DNA from: Paramoeba atlantica
Lineage: Eukaryota > Discosea
DNA: 64,000 bases
Direction of reading: 5' to 3'
Assembly (NCBI GenBank): GCA_977017575.1
Contig: CDRNVI010000042.1
Span: forward strand, 62,001-126,000
Shown here piece after piece: positions 37,086-46,455 of the stretch. The translations under genes were made by a program, and so were the position numbers. The notes under the pieces were generated by a model. That model was not told where the DNA came from. It did not search any database and saw nothing but the letters and a program-made list of their open reading frames with translations. Every line of letters starts with the position of its first letter. Positions within the stretch are counted from its first letter, which is position 1.

Positions 37086-38168
37086 ATGCCAGCGCTCATG
37101 AGCCACGCATGGGGGCTGCGTGTTCCCTTACCGATGTCTTCACTGCGCCATAGCCATCGCGCCCTGGGCCGTGTCTCCCCACGCCTTCAGTTGGGTTCAC
37201 CCTGTTTCACCATTTGTCTCCGATCTTTTTCACAACACCCGCTTCGATCCCCATTTGACAGTGACACAAACAAACTTTCACCTCAACTCGGTGGTCTGCG
37301 TCGCGCAAACCTCAACACGCGTTCCTCGCTGTTTGATGTTCGGTTCCGTTTTTGCGCCTCATCTCCCCAAAGCGACCCCAAGCAACCGAATACCCGACCA
37401 GGAGGGGAAAGTACCCCAAACGCTGTCGGTGGGTTCCGCGGTCTCTCCACCCACTCCGGGGAGGAGCAAAAGCAGGAGGGCACGGAGGACGGCTACGAGG
37501 CCGGGGGTGCGGCTTACAACGCCTGGATCCACCTCCCCTTCATGCCGCCCTTCCACACGGTCAACATTGTGATGATTCTCATCCTCGCGAACCTGTTAAC
37601 GTACCTCGCGATGGCCTATTTGAACGATGACTGGCGGGATTGGATTGTCGAGCACTTCACGCTAAGTCACGCCAACGCCCACCGGCTGTACCCGTTCCTT
37701 ACGTGCAGCTTGTACCAGGAACACTTCCTACAGCTCGCGATTGACGTGTGGCTGCTGGTGCAGTTCGGGAAGACCATGCTGGGGTTCCTGGGTGGGGTGC
37801 GGATGGCCGCGTTCTGGGCGATGTGCTGTGTAGGCGGTGGCACACTCCATCTCGCCCGGCAGTATGTCGAGCTCGCGTATGGGATGGACCCTACGGAGGT
37901 CCGAGGACGGTGTTTTGGCCCCAACCCGTTTATTCTTGGACTTGTAGCCGTGGAGGGGTTGATTTTCCGTCATCTGAACTTTATGCAGAACCCCCCGATT
38001 CCGTTTCTTGTGCTTACGGCGTTTGTGATGATTATTGATGTCTGGCGGATCTTCACGACGAAGCCGCAGGAGCACGGAGCCGCCACGGGAGGGGCACTGG
38101 TCGCGTATGTGTTCTGGCGACTCCCGACCCGTGCAATGGGGCTGGACCGCCTCACGGCGACTGTGTGA
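37086..38168 (+). CDS. Mitochondrial rhomboid-like protein lacking catalytic residues (TimRhom-like)
   Basis: 360 aa. The first 90 residues are Arg/Ser-rich and almost free of acidic residues, a typical mitochondrial targeting region. About residues 155-345 form a six-helix rhomboid core: LANLLTYLAMAY, HFTLSHANAHRLYPFLTCSLYQEHF, VQFGKTMLGFLGG, then GPNPFILGLVA where active rhomboids have GxSG, and EHGAATGGALVAYVFW where the catalytic His-helix should be. Neither catalytic Ser nor His is in place, so it is a pseudoprotease. Trypanosomes use two such inactive rhomboids, TimRhom I and II, in their presequence translocase (known); that role here is inference. A Derlin identity is less likely because of the targeting region. 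Confidence 0.7.
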   Translation: MPALMSHAWGLRVPLPMSSLRHSHRALGRVSPRLQLGSPCFTICLRSFSQHPLRSPFDSDTNKLSPQLGGLRRANLNTRSSLFDVRFRFCASSPQSDPKQPNTRPGGESTPNAVGGFRGLSTHSGEEQKQEGTEDGYEAGGAAYNAWIHLPFMPPFHTVNIVMILILANLLTYLAMAYLNDDWRDWIVEHFTLSHANAHRLYPFLTCSLYQEHFLQLAIDVWLLVQFGKTMLGFLGGVRMAAFWAMCCVGGGTLHLARQYVELAYGMDPTEVRGRCFGPNPFILGLVAVEGLIFRHLNFMQNPPIPFLVLTAFVMIIDVWRIFTTKPQEHGAATGGALVAYVFWRLPTRAMGLDRLTATV

Positions 38169-38479
38169 TGGCAACAGGGGGAAGAGTAAAGTGCTGACTC
38201 AACATGTGTGCTTAGATAGCGTCTAGGAAATAGAAACAACAACGACAACATAAGCCATCGAAATAGAGGTATCCGAAGTAAATTTTCAAAACCATGACAA
38301 ACTCTGTACGAACTGATTTTGATAACTGTGCAGTCTATTTTGTAGTAGGTTTCTCGCGCAGCTTCCCTATATCCTACCCCTAGCTTTACTCCTTTCAAAC
38401 CTTCATCCAACTTCTCCCTTACCCTTTCCACAACACCCTCCCCAACCTCTATTTCTTGACCCCTCCCTCCTTTCCCCCT
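38169..38479. other. Intergenic DNA, C-rich leader of eIF3e
   Basis: No gene. The last 95 bases before the start contain almost no G and no AG; the nearest upstream AG after a pyrimidine run is at about 38384 (CTACCCCTAG), a possible splice acceptor. Confidence 0.4.
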
Positions 38480-39886
38480 ATGCAACCCGAATCTCCCCCT
38501 CCCCCTCCCCACCACCACCACAGTCTGCTCCGTTCCTTCCTCCCCCACCTCGACCCCCATGTCGCCATCGCCCTCCTCGACACCCTCCCCAAACCCCACA
38601 CCCCCTACACCGACACCAGCATCCTACGCACCCAGTACGCCCTCTTCCAACACACCCAGCTCTACAACGACCTCCAAGCCCTCGCCTCCGACCTCCTCAC
38701 CGGAGACGAGCTCACCCATACCCTCACCGACTACCAAACCAAACAAGCCGCCCTCTCCCAGGCCCACGAGCAGCTCCTCGCCTCCGAGCCCGTACTCAAG
38801 TACACCCACACCGCCGCCACCCCCGAGGGCAAGGAAACGCTCCAGCGCATGTGGCGCGAGCGCACCCTCGCGTCCGCCGGTGCCGAGGCGTTTGCGATGT
38901 CCCCCCGCGACCTCTCGCACCTCCACGCCTTCGCGCGCACCGTCTACGCCTACGGGCAGTACGCGGAGGCCCGGGACGTGCTGCGGTTCCTCCGCGGGGT
39001 CAGCCCCGGGGCCTACAAGTACAGCGAGGACACGACGTGGGGGCTGCTGGGGTGCGACCTGCTGTGCGCGCGGGCCCGCCGGGCGGGGGTGAAGTGGCAG
39101 GACGCGGTGAACACGTTCAACGTGCTCCAGGAGGGGGTGGACCCCGCCGCGGGGAGGGGGGAGGGGCTGCCCTCGGTGGTGCGGCTGCTGCACTACGCGG
39201 TGCTGCTGTGTCTGTGGTCGGAGATGGGTTCCGGGCGGGAACAGCTGTCGGAGTTGCTGCTCTCGGAGAAGTACCTCGGGGTGGTGTGTGCGCATGTGCC
39301 GTACCTGTTGCGGTATGTGGTGGTGGCGGTGCTGTCGAGTGCGCAAGGGTCCCGGGCCCGGGCCTCGAGTTTGCGGAGTCACCCCTCGTTTCGTGAACTG
39401 CTGGCGGTGATGGAGAGCGGGTCACGGCTTGGGGATTACACCGACCCTCTGCTGGACTGTTTCCATACGTTGTTCGTGGAGTGTGATCTTGAACGCGCGG
39501 TGAGCGGGATAGGGGAGATTGAGAAGATGCTTCTGGCGGATCCCTGCACGTGTGCGTATGCCACGGAGGTCACGGAAAGTCTGCGGCGACAGATCATGGA
39601 GGACATGTGCCGGGTTCGCGAGGAGGTGCCGCTGAGCTTTGTGTCCGACACGCTGGGCATAGCTCCCGGGGAGGTGGAGAAGTGGACGATGGGGGTGTTG
39701 CGCGTGGCGAAGATAAAGGGTAAGGTGTTGCCCGAGGAGAAGTGTGTGCGTCTGGGGCACGAGAACACCGCCCCCACGGCCTCGTCCCTTCTCGTGCAGA
39801 AGTCCAAGCAGCTTACGATGCGACTGCAGACGCTGTACAACACGTGTAGGGAGGAGACTCGAAAGCCAATTGAGCAGGAGGGGTGA
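38480..39886 (+). CDS. EIF3E: Translation initiation factor eIF3 subunit e
   Basis: 468 aa from the ATG at 38480. eIF3e (INT6) is a PCI-domain subunit of the eIF3 complex in the cytosol (known). The N-terminal FLPHLDPHVAIALLDTL matches the family opening (IPxLDRHLVFPLLEFL), residues 150-215 (LHAFARTVYAYGQYAEARDVLRFLR, then WGLLGCDLL) are the typical helical repeats, and the C-terminal winged helix carries PLSFVSDTLGIAPGEVEKW. An upstream TTG in frame was not used. Codon usage is striking: by hand count leucine is CTC 22 to CTG 1 before about 38930 and CTG 15 to CTC 4 between 38975 and 39340. Confidence 0.82.
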   Translation: MQPESPPPPPHHHHSLLRSFLPHLDPHVAIALLDTLPKPHTPYTDTSILRTQYALFQHTQLYNDLQALASDLLTGDELTHTLTDYQTKQAALSQAHEQLLASEPVLKYTHTAATPEGKETLQRMWRERTLASAGAEAFAMSPRDLSHLHAFARTVYAYGQYAEARDVLRFLRGVSPGAYKYSEDTTWGLLGCDLLCARARRAGVKWQDAVNTFNVLQEGVDPAAGRGEGLPSVVRLLHYAVLLCLWSEMGSGREQLSELLLSEKYLGVVCAHVPYLLRYVVVAVLSSAQGSRARASSLRSHPSFRELLAVMESGSRLGDYTDPLLDCFHTLFVECDLERAVSGIGEIEKMLLADPCTCAYATEVTESLRRQIMEDMCRVREEVPLSFVSDTLGIAPGEVEKWTMGVLRVAKIKGKVLPEEKCVRLGHENTAPTASSLLVQKSKQLTMRLQTLYNTCREETRKPIEQEG

Positions 39887-40125
39887 AGGGATCAGTATAG
39901 GGAATTTTTATTCTGCATTGAAGAGAATTTTTTGAGACAAAGATGTGTCCTATAACTTTGATACATGGTTTTGACATTTTCGTAATGATGATTATTCAAG
40001 TCGTACATTGTGCAATCGAGGATCAAGCATGATAGAAAACCAAACATGTCTTAAGAATCGAAACCGCATTACATATTTTTTCCGCTTGGATTAAAACTAT
40101 TCTATTCTTCAACCCAAGACAACCC

Positions 40126-40141
40126 CCTCCTTAATTTTCAG
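40126..40141 (+). promoter_or_regulatory. Candidate trans-splice acceptor
   Basis: CCCCCTCCTTAATTTTCAG ends in AG at 40140-40141, 17 bases before the ATG at 40159. Confidence 0.5.
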
Positions 40142-40158
40142 CACCCCCCCCCCCATTC

Positions 40159-41880
40159 ATGTACCGTCGCTGTCTCCGTCTCCTCAACCTCCCACCCGCC
40201 CCCAACAACGTCTCCCAAGGTCTCTCCCTCCTCAACCCACGTCCCCCCACCCCCTCCCCCCCTCCCCCCTCCCCCACCTCTTCCCTTATCCTCCCCCCCT
40301 CCACCCACCATTCCCACCACCGCGACCACCCCCCCCACCCCCCCCGCCGCTGGGTCCGCCGCCCCGACGAGTCCTGCATCCTCCACACCCGCCGCCTCAG
40401 CGACACCCTCCCCCACTACCTGGTCACCTACAAGTTCGCCGACCCCCACTGGTCCCCCCTCCTCGCGCTCCCCGCCCACGACCCCGCGGGGCTCGAGACC
40501 CGCGCCCGCCACATCGCCTGGGCCCTCCGCCACCTCTCCGAGTTCGGCCACGCGCTCTGGGTCACGACGGGGACCCACCACACGGTGCTGCGGCCGTACG
40601 GGGTGGTCGAGCGCAGCTACGTCGCGTGTACCCACGAGAGGGGGAACTGCCAGCGGCTGCAGTGTTACATACGGCATGAGGGGGTGGTGGTGGGGGGAGA
40701 GGGGGAAACCCCGGAACGTGGCCTGGTGGCGGTGTCGGAGATCCGTACGTTGAGTCGGGCGTTTGACCGGATGGAGATGAGTGTTCGACGCTCGCGACGG
40801 GCGGGGGGGATGTCCGCGGCGCTGGGGGCGTTGACGTTGCGGTTGCTGCGGCCGGAGGTGGTGGGGAAGAGAACCCAGGAGGAGGTGACGTTGCTGGCCC
40901 CGCACACGCAGGTGGTGGCGGGGGGGATCAATGCGCGGTGTTTGGCGAGTGGGTGGAATTTTTGTCACCACCCGACGTTGTATCTTCACCCGATGGAGGT
41001 TCCCCCGGTGGTGGGGCTGGATAGTTTTGTCCAGGCGGCGTATCATACCGCGGTGACCACGAATGGGTTGGTGGCTCCCGGGGAGAAGCTGCTGTGCTTA
41101 GCCTTTGGGGTAGAGAGCTCGTTTCCGTATTGTCCGTTGGAGGCGGAGCTCCCGTATACGGTGGTACAGTCCCGCCCGCTGGTCTACCCCCCAGGACAGG
41201 AGATCCCGGAAGGGACCGGGATGGGTACCCCAGTGCTGGGTGGGGCTCCGATACAGTTCTACCGCGGGAGTCTACTCGTGGGATTTTCTCAATACGTTGA
41301 GCACCAGGAGGAGGTCCCGGCGGAGCGAGCGATGCACTGGTGGAGTCAGAAACGTGAGACACCGTTTTATATCCACATGTTTTTTACCCGTGAGGCCCAC
41401 GCGGACGCGCTGCATCTGACGAACGACACCCACGTGAACCCGTTTGATGAGCAAAGCCCCGAGAGCTCTCCGAATGCGTTGCAGCGCTCCAAGCAGCGGC
41501 TGCGGCAGGCGGTGTGGAGAAGAGTAGAGGAGTTCGGGGAGGACCCATGGGGGGACTCGGATAAGGAGTACGTGCAGCTGCCCGGGGAGCCCGTGCAGGA
41601 CACCGAGCCCTTCCTCGCGATGGGCTCCTCCGTGCGTAAGCCCCCGGAGGGGGAGGGGAGCGGGGTGCCAGGGATTGGCGCAACGGACACAGAACAACGA
41701 GCTGTGGGACTACCCACCGAGGAGAGCGCAAGGGGGGTGGAGGCTGCTGTGGTGACCCTAGAGAGTGCTTTGTTGGATGGGGGTGAGGGTTCAGCCGTGA
41801 AGAGGCTAGAGGGAGGGACCGGACCGGAAAATAAGGAGGATAGGAAGGGTGAGGATTTGTCGCGACGGTCGGAAGAATAG
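40159..41880 (+). CDS. Unknown protein, 573 aa, probably mitochondrial
   Basis: ATG at 40159 follows a good splice-acceptor signal. The first residues (MYRRCLRLLNLP) suit a mitochondrial targeting peptide; residues 25-65 are proline/serine/histidine-rich. From about 80 to 430 the protein looks globular (HYLVTYKFADPHW, GLDSFVQAAYHTAVTT, PFYIHMFFT), and the last 120 residues are acidic and disordered. I recognise no family; a kinetoplastid-specific mitoribosomal or RNA-processing protein would fit the neighbourhood but this is a guess. As in eIF3e, leucine codons are nearly all CTC before about 40560 (18 CTC, 1 CTG) and CTG or TTG after it. Confidence 0.7.
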   Translation: MYRRCLRLLNLPPAPNNVSQGLSLLNPRPPTPSPPPPSPTSSLILPPSTHHSHHRDHPPHPPRRWVRRPDESCILHTRRLSDTLPHYLVTYKFADPHWSPLLALPAHDPAGLETRARHIAWALRHLSEFGHALWVTTGTHHTVLRPYGVVERSYVACTHERGNCQRLQCYIRHEGVVVGGEGETPERGLVAVSEIRTLSRAFDRMEMSVRRSRRAGGMSAALGALTLRLLRPEVVGKRTQEEVTLLAPHTQVVAGGINARCLASGWNFCHHPTLYLHPMEVPPVVGLDSFVQAAYHTAVTTNGLVAPGEKLLCLAFGVESSFPYCPLEAELPYTVVQSRPLVYPPGQEIPEGTGMGTPVLGGAPIQFYRGSLLVGFSQYVEHQEEVPAERAMHWWSQKRETPFYIHMFFTREAHADALHLTNDTHVNPFDEQSPESSPNALQRSKQRLRQAVWRRVEEFGEDPWGDSDKEYVQLPGEPVQDTEPFLAMGSSVRKPPEGEGSGVPGIGATDTEQRAVGLPTEESARGVEAAVVTLESALLDGGEGSAVKRLEGGTGPENKEDRKGEDLSRRSEE

Positions 41881-41997
41881 AGTTTGTTCGTGTATTTTGT
41901 GTTTGTCTTGTAGATCATTAGTTTATCATCGCACAGTGTCGCATACGAATACATGCTTTTGACGACTTGTGACATTTTTTTAGAGTTTTTACTAGAC

Positions 41998-42009
41998 TCT
42001 TGTTTTTAG
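41998..42009 (+). promoter_or_regulatory. Candidate trans-splice acceptor
   Basis: CTCTTGTTTTTAG ends at 42009, six bases before the ATG at 42016. Confidence 0.5.
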
Positions 42010-42015
42010 TGTTTT

Positions 42016-42711
42016 ATGCCAAGACTATTTTGGGCTGATTCCATCACTCTAGAAGAGAACGTAACTAAAAAATCGAATGATCGCAACGCCAGCGGTTCAT
42101 TGGAGGTAGTTGTTCCCTCTATGATGCGTGTCGTAGTCTGTCATGCGGCGCTGTCGCACAACAAAATTTCGCCTTTGCCGGACGGCAGGATCGCTTTATA
42201 CGTTGCGGGATACGCCATTGGCCATTTGATCCCCTCTCGAGCGCTACACACCGATTTATCACTATCCATTGGACCGAGCGAACAGCTCACCCTTACGGCA
42301 AAAACCCACGGTGGGCTATCGCCAACAAACTTTCGTACCATTGATTTAATTGGGTATATGATAACTGTGCGTTCTTCAATTCCGCGAGTACGTTCTTTGC
42401 ACATGCGAAAAACGCGAAAAGGGACACTAAGCGAGAACACGGCAGATTCGCACACTCTGGAAGAGAATTCAGATGATTTGGATACGATCAGTGTAGACTC
42501 TGTGTCTATTCATGGCGTGCAATACTATCAAGAACGCTGTACCAACCGCTTATTCTCGCACAGTAAAACTTCCGCAGATTATGTAGGCGAGTACAATGCA
42601 AGGCATCACGCCATCTTGTACACAAATGCGTCAGAACCTCACCAGAATATCCAAAGAGCAGAGAAAAGGAGAAGGGAAACCTCAGAAGAGGATGATGATA
42701 CAGTCATCTAA
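42016..42711 (+). CDS. Nucleoplasmin-like (NPL) domain protein
   Basis: 231 aa. The first 120 residues follow the nucleoplasmin-like domain of FKBP-type nuclear chaperones: LFWADSITLEE near the start, MRVVVCHAALSHN, then HLIPSRALHTDLSLSIGPSEQL and IDLIGYMI, a beta-sandwich pattern with the small-residue AAL and the final LxGY. The C-terminal half is polar and ends acidic after a basic patch (KRRRETSEEDDD), as in histone chaperones. No FKBP isomerase domain follows. Trypanosomes have a nuclear nucleoplasmin-like protein, NLP, affecting transcription (known); orthology is unproven. Confidence 0.55.
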   Translation: MPRLFWADSITLEENVTKKSNDRNASGSLEVVVPSMMRVVVCHAALSHNKISPLPDGRIALYVAGYAIGHLIPSRALHTDLSLSIGPSEQLTLTAKTHGGLSPTNFRTIDLIGYMITVRSSIPRVRSLHMRKTRKGTLSENTADSHTLEENSDDLDTISVDSVSIHGVQYYQERCTNRLFSHSKTSADYVGEYNARHHAILYTNASEPHQNIQRAEKRRRETSEEDDDTVI

Positions 42712-43058
42712 AATAATACTAAATAGTACTAAATAATAAAATCGTATATCTAGCAGATCCTTCAACCGTTTCGAACGTGATTTTTTACGGCGATTATACC
42801 CATTCATTCTATTAACTGATAGTAATGTTCGTCGTTTTATGCGTGACTATATAGACGCATAATGTTTTGTCCTTATTTTAATTGGAGGCACGGTGTAATA
42901 GTATGGCGTTTCATTCTTTCCGCACCCTCCCCTAGTACACTTTCTTTCTACCCTTTGCTAAAGTCATACGCAGTGACCTATTCCTACGTTTTTTCCATGA
43001 GATGAATGGGCGGGACATTTGAATATTCAGTTTTTATATAAATTTTCTTTTTACGAAA
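42712..43058. other. Intergenic DNA, no gene seen
   Basis: AT-rich spacer within the + strand cluster. Nothing distinct except a poly-pyrimidine-rich leader before 43059. Confidence 0.5.
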
Positions 43059-43313
43059 ATGAGTCGTTGGGTATCACTTCGCGATCGCATTAGTGAGTAT
43101 GGACAACGCGTATTCTCAGAGTATTATAGCGTGGTTTCTCCCTTACTGATGCTATTGGCGTGTGCTGCGGCCGTGTCCATGCACACGCACGATATGGAGA
43201 AGGAAGGTATGTTATGGTTGCACTACACCTCTTTGAGTGAAGAAGAGCGATCAACACAGTTTCCTAACTCTGAGAAAGACGGCATTCAAAAAAGAAGTGA
43301 TGTAAACGCATAG
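43059..43313 (+). CDS. Small single-span membrane protein, 84 aa
   Basis: ATG at 43059 after TTTTTATATAAATTTTCTTTTTACG. Residues about 23-42 (SVVSPLLMLLACAAAVSMHT) can span a membrane; the N-terminus is basic and the C-terminus charged. The size and shape resemble small mitochondrial inner-membrane subunits, but no family is recognised. It is on the same strand as, and spaced like, real neighbours. Confidence 0.55.
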   Translation: MSRWVSLRDRISEYGQRVFSEYYSVVSPLLMLLACAAAVSMHTHDMEKEGMLWLHYTSLSEEERSTQFPNSEKDGIQKRSDVNA

Positions 43314-43690
43314 TCAGATTTCTAAGTAATTTTCTCTTAACACCCCAGAAAAGGGATAACGAATAGAACACGTGTATGGTCCGCTATCCATTCAAAAAAG
43401 AAACATCTGTGTGTTATTTTTTACGATATTGCAACGGCAACTTAACCTCCGCACTCTGATTCCTCGCTTATTTATATTCATTAGGATTCAATCCTTCAAG
43501 GGGAAACTGCTGCAACTTATTTTCAAGTAGTTTCTCTTCTTAACAACTACAATACCCATGAACACCACAGCCTTATTGTCGTTCTACGCATGATTTGCTT
43601 TTGTTTTATATTCATTGTATTATGTCAAGATTTGTATCAACACTATTAGGCGCAACCATTATTTTTACCCCGAAGTTACTTTTCAAGCGT
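43314..43690. other. Intergenic DNA and possible N-terminal extension of NAA10
   Basis: No separate gene. An in-frame ATG at 43622 would add 23 hydrophobic residues to the NAA10 product. Confidence 0.5.
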
Positions 43691-44266
43691 ATGCCTCTTC
43701 GTCGTGCCACCTTTGCGGATCTTGTTGACATACAACAAACCAACCTGAAGTGTCTCCCAGAGAACTACCCCCTGCGGTACTACTTCTACCACTACCTTAG
43801 TTGGCCTCACCTTCTTTGGGTTGAGACGGACTACAATGGTAAAATCGTAGGCTACGTGTTGGCGAAGATGGAAGAAGACACCGACGACGGGAGTCCTCGA
43901 CGAACTTCACTCTCCGAGCCCAGTGAAGAGGTATCGAGTACGCACGGGCACGTCACCAGTCTAGCCGTTTTACACAGCCAGCGAAGGTTGGGTATTGCCA
44001 CAGAACTGATGCGCGCCGTACAGGAGAGCATGTCGAGTCTTTATGATGCTGATTATGTGGCCCTTCATGTGAGGGTGAGCAACCGAGCAGCACTGCGGCT
44101 GTACCAGGACACGCTCGGATTCCGCGTGCAGGACGTTGAAAAACACTATTATGCGGATCAAGAAGATGCATACGAGATGCGAAAATGGTTCCAGTCGTAC
44201 GCCAGGCACCGTGCGGGACAAATGCGATATGCCACGGACGATGGGAGGCTTATTCCTGTCACGTAA
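43691..44266 (+). CDS. NAA10: N-alpha-acetyltransferase NAA10, catalytic subunit of NatA
   Basis: 191 aa from 43691. NAA10 acetylates N-termini co-translationally within the NatA complex (known). The GNAT fold is almost complete by eye: PLRRATFADLVDIQQTNL, LPENYPLRYYFYHYLSWPHL, KIVGYVLAKMEED, HVTSLAVLHSQRRLGIATEL (acetyl-CoA loop RRLGIA), LHVRVSNRAALRLYQDTLGF and KHYYADQEDAYEM, all typical of NAA10. A 20-residue Ser/Glu-rich insert sits before HGHVTSL. I chose 43691 because family members start right before this motif; the ATG at 43622 is an alternative. Confidence 0.93.
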   Translation: MPLRRATFADLVDIQQTNLKCLPENYPLRYYFYHYLSWPHLLWVETDYNGKIVGYVLAKMEEDTDDGSPRRTSLSEPSEEVSSTHGHVTSLAVLHSQRRLGIATELMRAVQESMSSLYDADYVALHVRVSNRAALRLYQDTLGFRVQDVEKHYYADQEDAYEMRKWFQSYARHRAGQMRYATDDGRLIPVT

Positions 44267-44796
44267 TATCACAGATATGAATGAATAAGTACGCGGGCGA
44301 TGGGGGGCTTCGTCTATCATTAACGATGTTTTGTTATTGTTCACAATAGACAGGCTTTCATACAGTCCGCCCTATTTTCCATTTTCAGTACTATGCTTCT
44401 CCCCCTATTTAGTGTTTAATTTTGAGCTTCGTAGACATTGGCGCGGCGAAGCGGCGCCGAATTAATTTTAATAAGATTGAATTTTCAAAATTCTATTCAA
44501 ATATGATTCAATTTTGCCTAAACAAATTGATCCATCCGAAATAGAAGTGGAAAAGTTTGCCTTTCTTTGATTTCTTTTTCCTAACGTCGATTGAATCTCT
44601 TTCTGTCCGATACAGGTCACGACAACAGCCCCCTCAAATTGGGTAATTGACGAACCAGATCCCTTCAATTGTTGATGTGCGTCCGCCCTCCAGGAAGTTT
44701 TGCCCCACACAAAGGTCAGTCTTTCAATGGAGAGTAGGCAGTCTTTCAATGTAGGCAGCAACGCACTGTAACATGTTTCGAAAGTGAGTTGCCAAG
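44267..44796. other. Intergenic DNA, transposon edge
   Basis: No gene. A GC-rich palindrome (GGCGCGGCGAAGCGGCGCC) lies at about 44438-44457, like those in the centres of short TA-flanked elements. 44468-44761 probably belongs to the adjoining Merlin remnant. Confidence 0.4.
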
Positions 44797-45235
44797 CTAA
44801 CTCTGGATCACTGCGTACGCTTCCGATTTTAACACATTGAGCGCAATATTGCGCTTGAGATCTTGAGCTGACGCACCGAAATTATAGTGCTCGCGCTCGG
44901 TCCAGTCTTTTATATTTCGGTACACACGCTCAGCATGGTTGGTATGATATCCATGCAGTTCAACGAACTCCTTCGAATGGTTCACCGCAAAGTACCGACA
45001 TAACTCCTCCTTACCGAAGTACCTACGCCACGAATCAGTCACGCTCAAGGACCGCGCACCCGCCAAGTGCGGAAGCTTCCAATGCGTCCGCCCCATTCGT
45101 CTTCCCTTAACCTCCCTTAACCTCGACTATGGTCACAAACCAATGTCCGCCGTTTTAGGGGCGCCTTCCTCGGTGGTACTTACGTTTCCCAACAAAGGTT
45201 TCATCGACCTGAAGACGAGAAAATGTGTAAACCGT
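44797..45235 (-). pseudogene. Merlin/IS1016-type (ISXO2-like) transposase remnant
   Basis: On the minus strand, near 45235, the frame reads VDETFVGKRKYHRGR, the first catalytic motif of ISXO2/Merlin transposases. Then a stop follows, and from 45096 it continues THWKLPHLAGAR, CRYFAVNHSKEF, HGYHTNHAERVYRNIKDW, which contains the conserved NH and HTN...E motifs. It ends with HYNFGASAQDLKRNIAL, shared with the element at 3830-5094. The gene is fragmentary and inactive. Confidence 0.75.
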
Positions 45236-45721
45236 TTCTTCTTTGTGTAGTGCTGCGTTACCTAAATTGAATAACATTTTTGTGACTCCCTTGTGCCGAC
45301 TCAAAACGGGTTCTTGCAATTTGACCAGCTGTCAAATTGTCGGCAATATCTGCCCAAACTTGAAGCAAGCTTCCCACGTCAATGCCCATTCGAATAGACA
45401 CGTAAGGTTATCGCATCCTGATAAAATGAGGGAACCGGGAATCGAACCTGCAAATCGACCATAGGGGGGAGCTGGACCCCATTTTCTTACCCTCCTGGAT
45501 CCACCCTACCCCGGACACAATAAAGGAGGGAGAGGCGGAGGTTGTAAACAACCCCCGCAATAAGCTACCCTCTATACAATCTGTACAGCCCTTTATGGGA
45601 GCCCTGTATACTCAAAGTTTTAGTAGTAGAATGCTCGAAGAATTTTTAACAATAAACGAACCCTTTATACAGCCCTTTATACGAGCCCTGTACTAAAATT
45701 GTACCAATAGCAATACTACTA
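45236..45721. other. Repeat-derived spacer
   Basis: Contains a hairpin end GCGGAGGTTGTAAACAACCCCCGCAATAAG-like at about 45535-45564, similar to the right ends of the C-rich repeat family, and from 45629 a duplicate of the segment at 22152. No gene. Confidence 0.5.
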
Positions 45722-45830
45722 CTGTGCTCCCCCCACTTATATTGCCGCGGGGTACCCCTCACTTATAGTGCCGTTTTGAAAAAAAAAATGTCTGAAAAAA
45801 ATTTGACCAATTTTTTTGACCAAAAGGGTA

Positions 45831-46372
45831 CCGGGCGTTACTTAACTATGGAATTTCTTAATTACGGTTAACGGTTAAAATTTTGTCGATTTTAACCTTA
45901 TCGGTTAACCGTAATTAGGGAGTAACCGTAATTACGAATTTCCGTAAATAGGGAAAATGAGCTATGCATTGACCGCAACGAATTTCAACATCAATGAAAC
46001 GATAACAATCAATCATCAATATCGTGCACCTTATGCCCACTAGATTCGAAAGTGCGTTGTCGCTTTCTCCTAGTGGTATCCACATCATTGTTGCGTTCCC
46101 CGTAGCCAAATCCAAGCTATAATGTTTCCAAGCCCCTCGTAATGCAATTATCTGATACTATGTCGCAACATGGTAGCGCATTCCACATTGCACGAGGAAT
46201 GCCAGTCGCTCTATTCCCCGCCAAGGAGGCTTTCTGCTTCCTGATATTTCAGTCACTGGGCGCATAAAATATTTTGCTCGAAAAATAAAAATGTCAGCTT
46301 TAATCTTAAATAGATTAACCGTAATTAGGTAAAAACCGTAATTAAGGGCAACCGTAATTAAGTAACGCCCGG
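45831..46372. mobile_element. Nested TA-flanked element with CCGGGCGTTACTTAA ends
   Basis: Ends CCGGGCGTTACTTAA and its complement, flanked by TA (45829-45830, 46373-46374). Interior rich in GTAATTA/TAATTAC motifs; TTAACGGTTAAAATTTTGTC is shared with 54128-54240. No transposase. Confidence 0.8.
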
Positions 46373-46455
46373 TACAGTAAATATGGTGTAAATTTCCAAT
46401 ATTTTTATTTACAGAAATCCTTGAAACTTTATCACTAGCTCTCTTCATCCTTTCA

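Noticed and set aside
38559-39425. Long alternative-frame ORFs over eIF3e on both strands
   Set aside because: Same cause: biased codons remove stops in other frames. Only the + frame has conserved eIF3e motifs.
45420-45470. Possible tRNA on the minus strand (GGTTCGATTCC, a good B box)
   Set aside because: The flanking arms do not pair and no acceptor, D-arm or anticodon arm can be drawn upstream.
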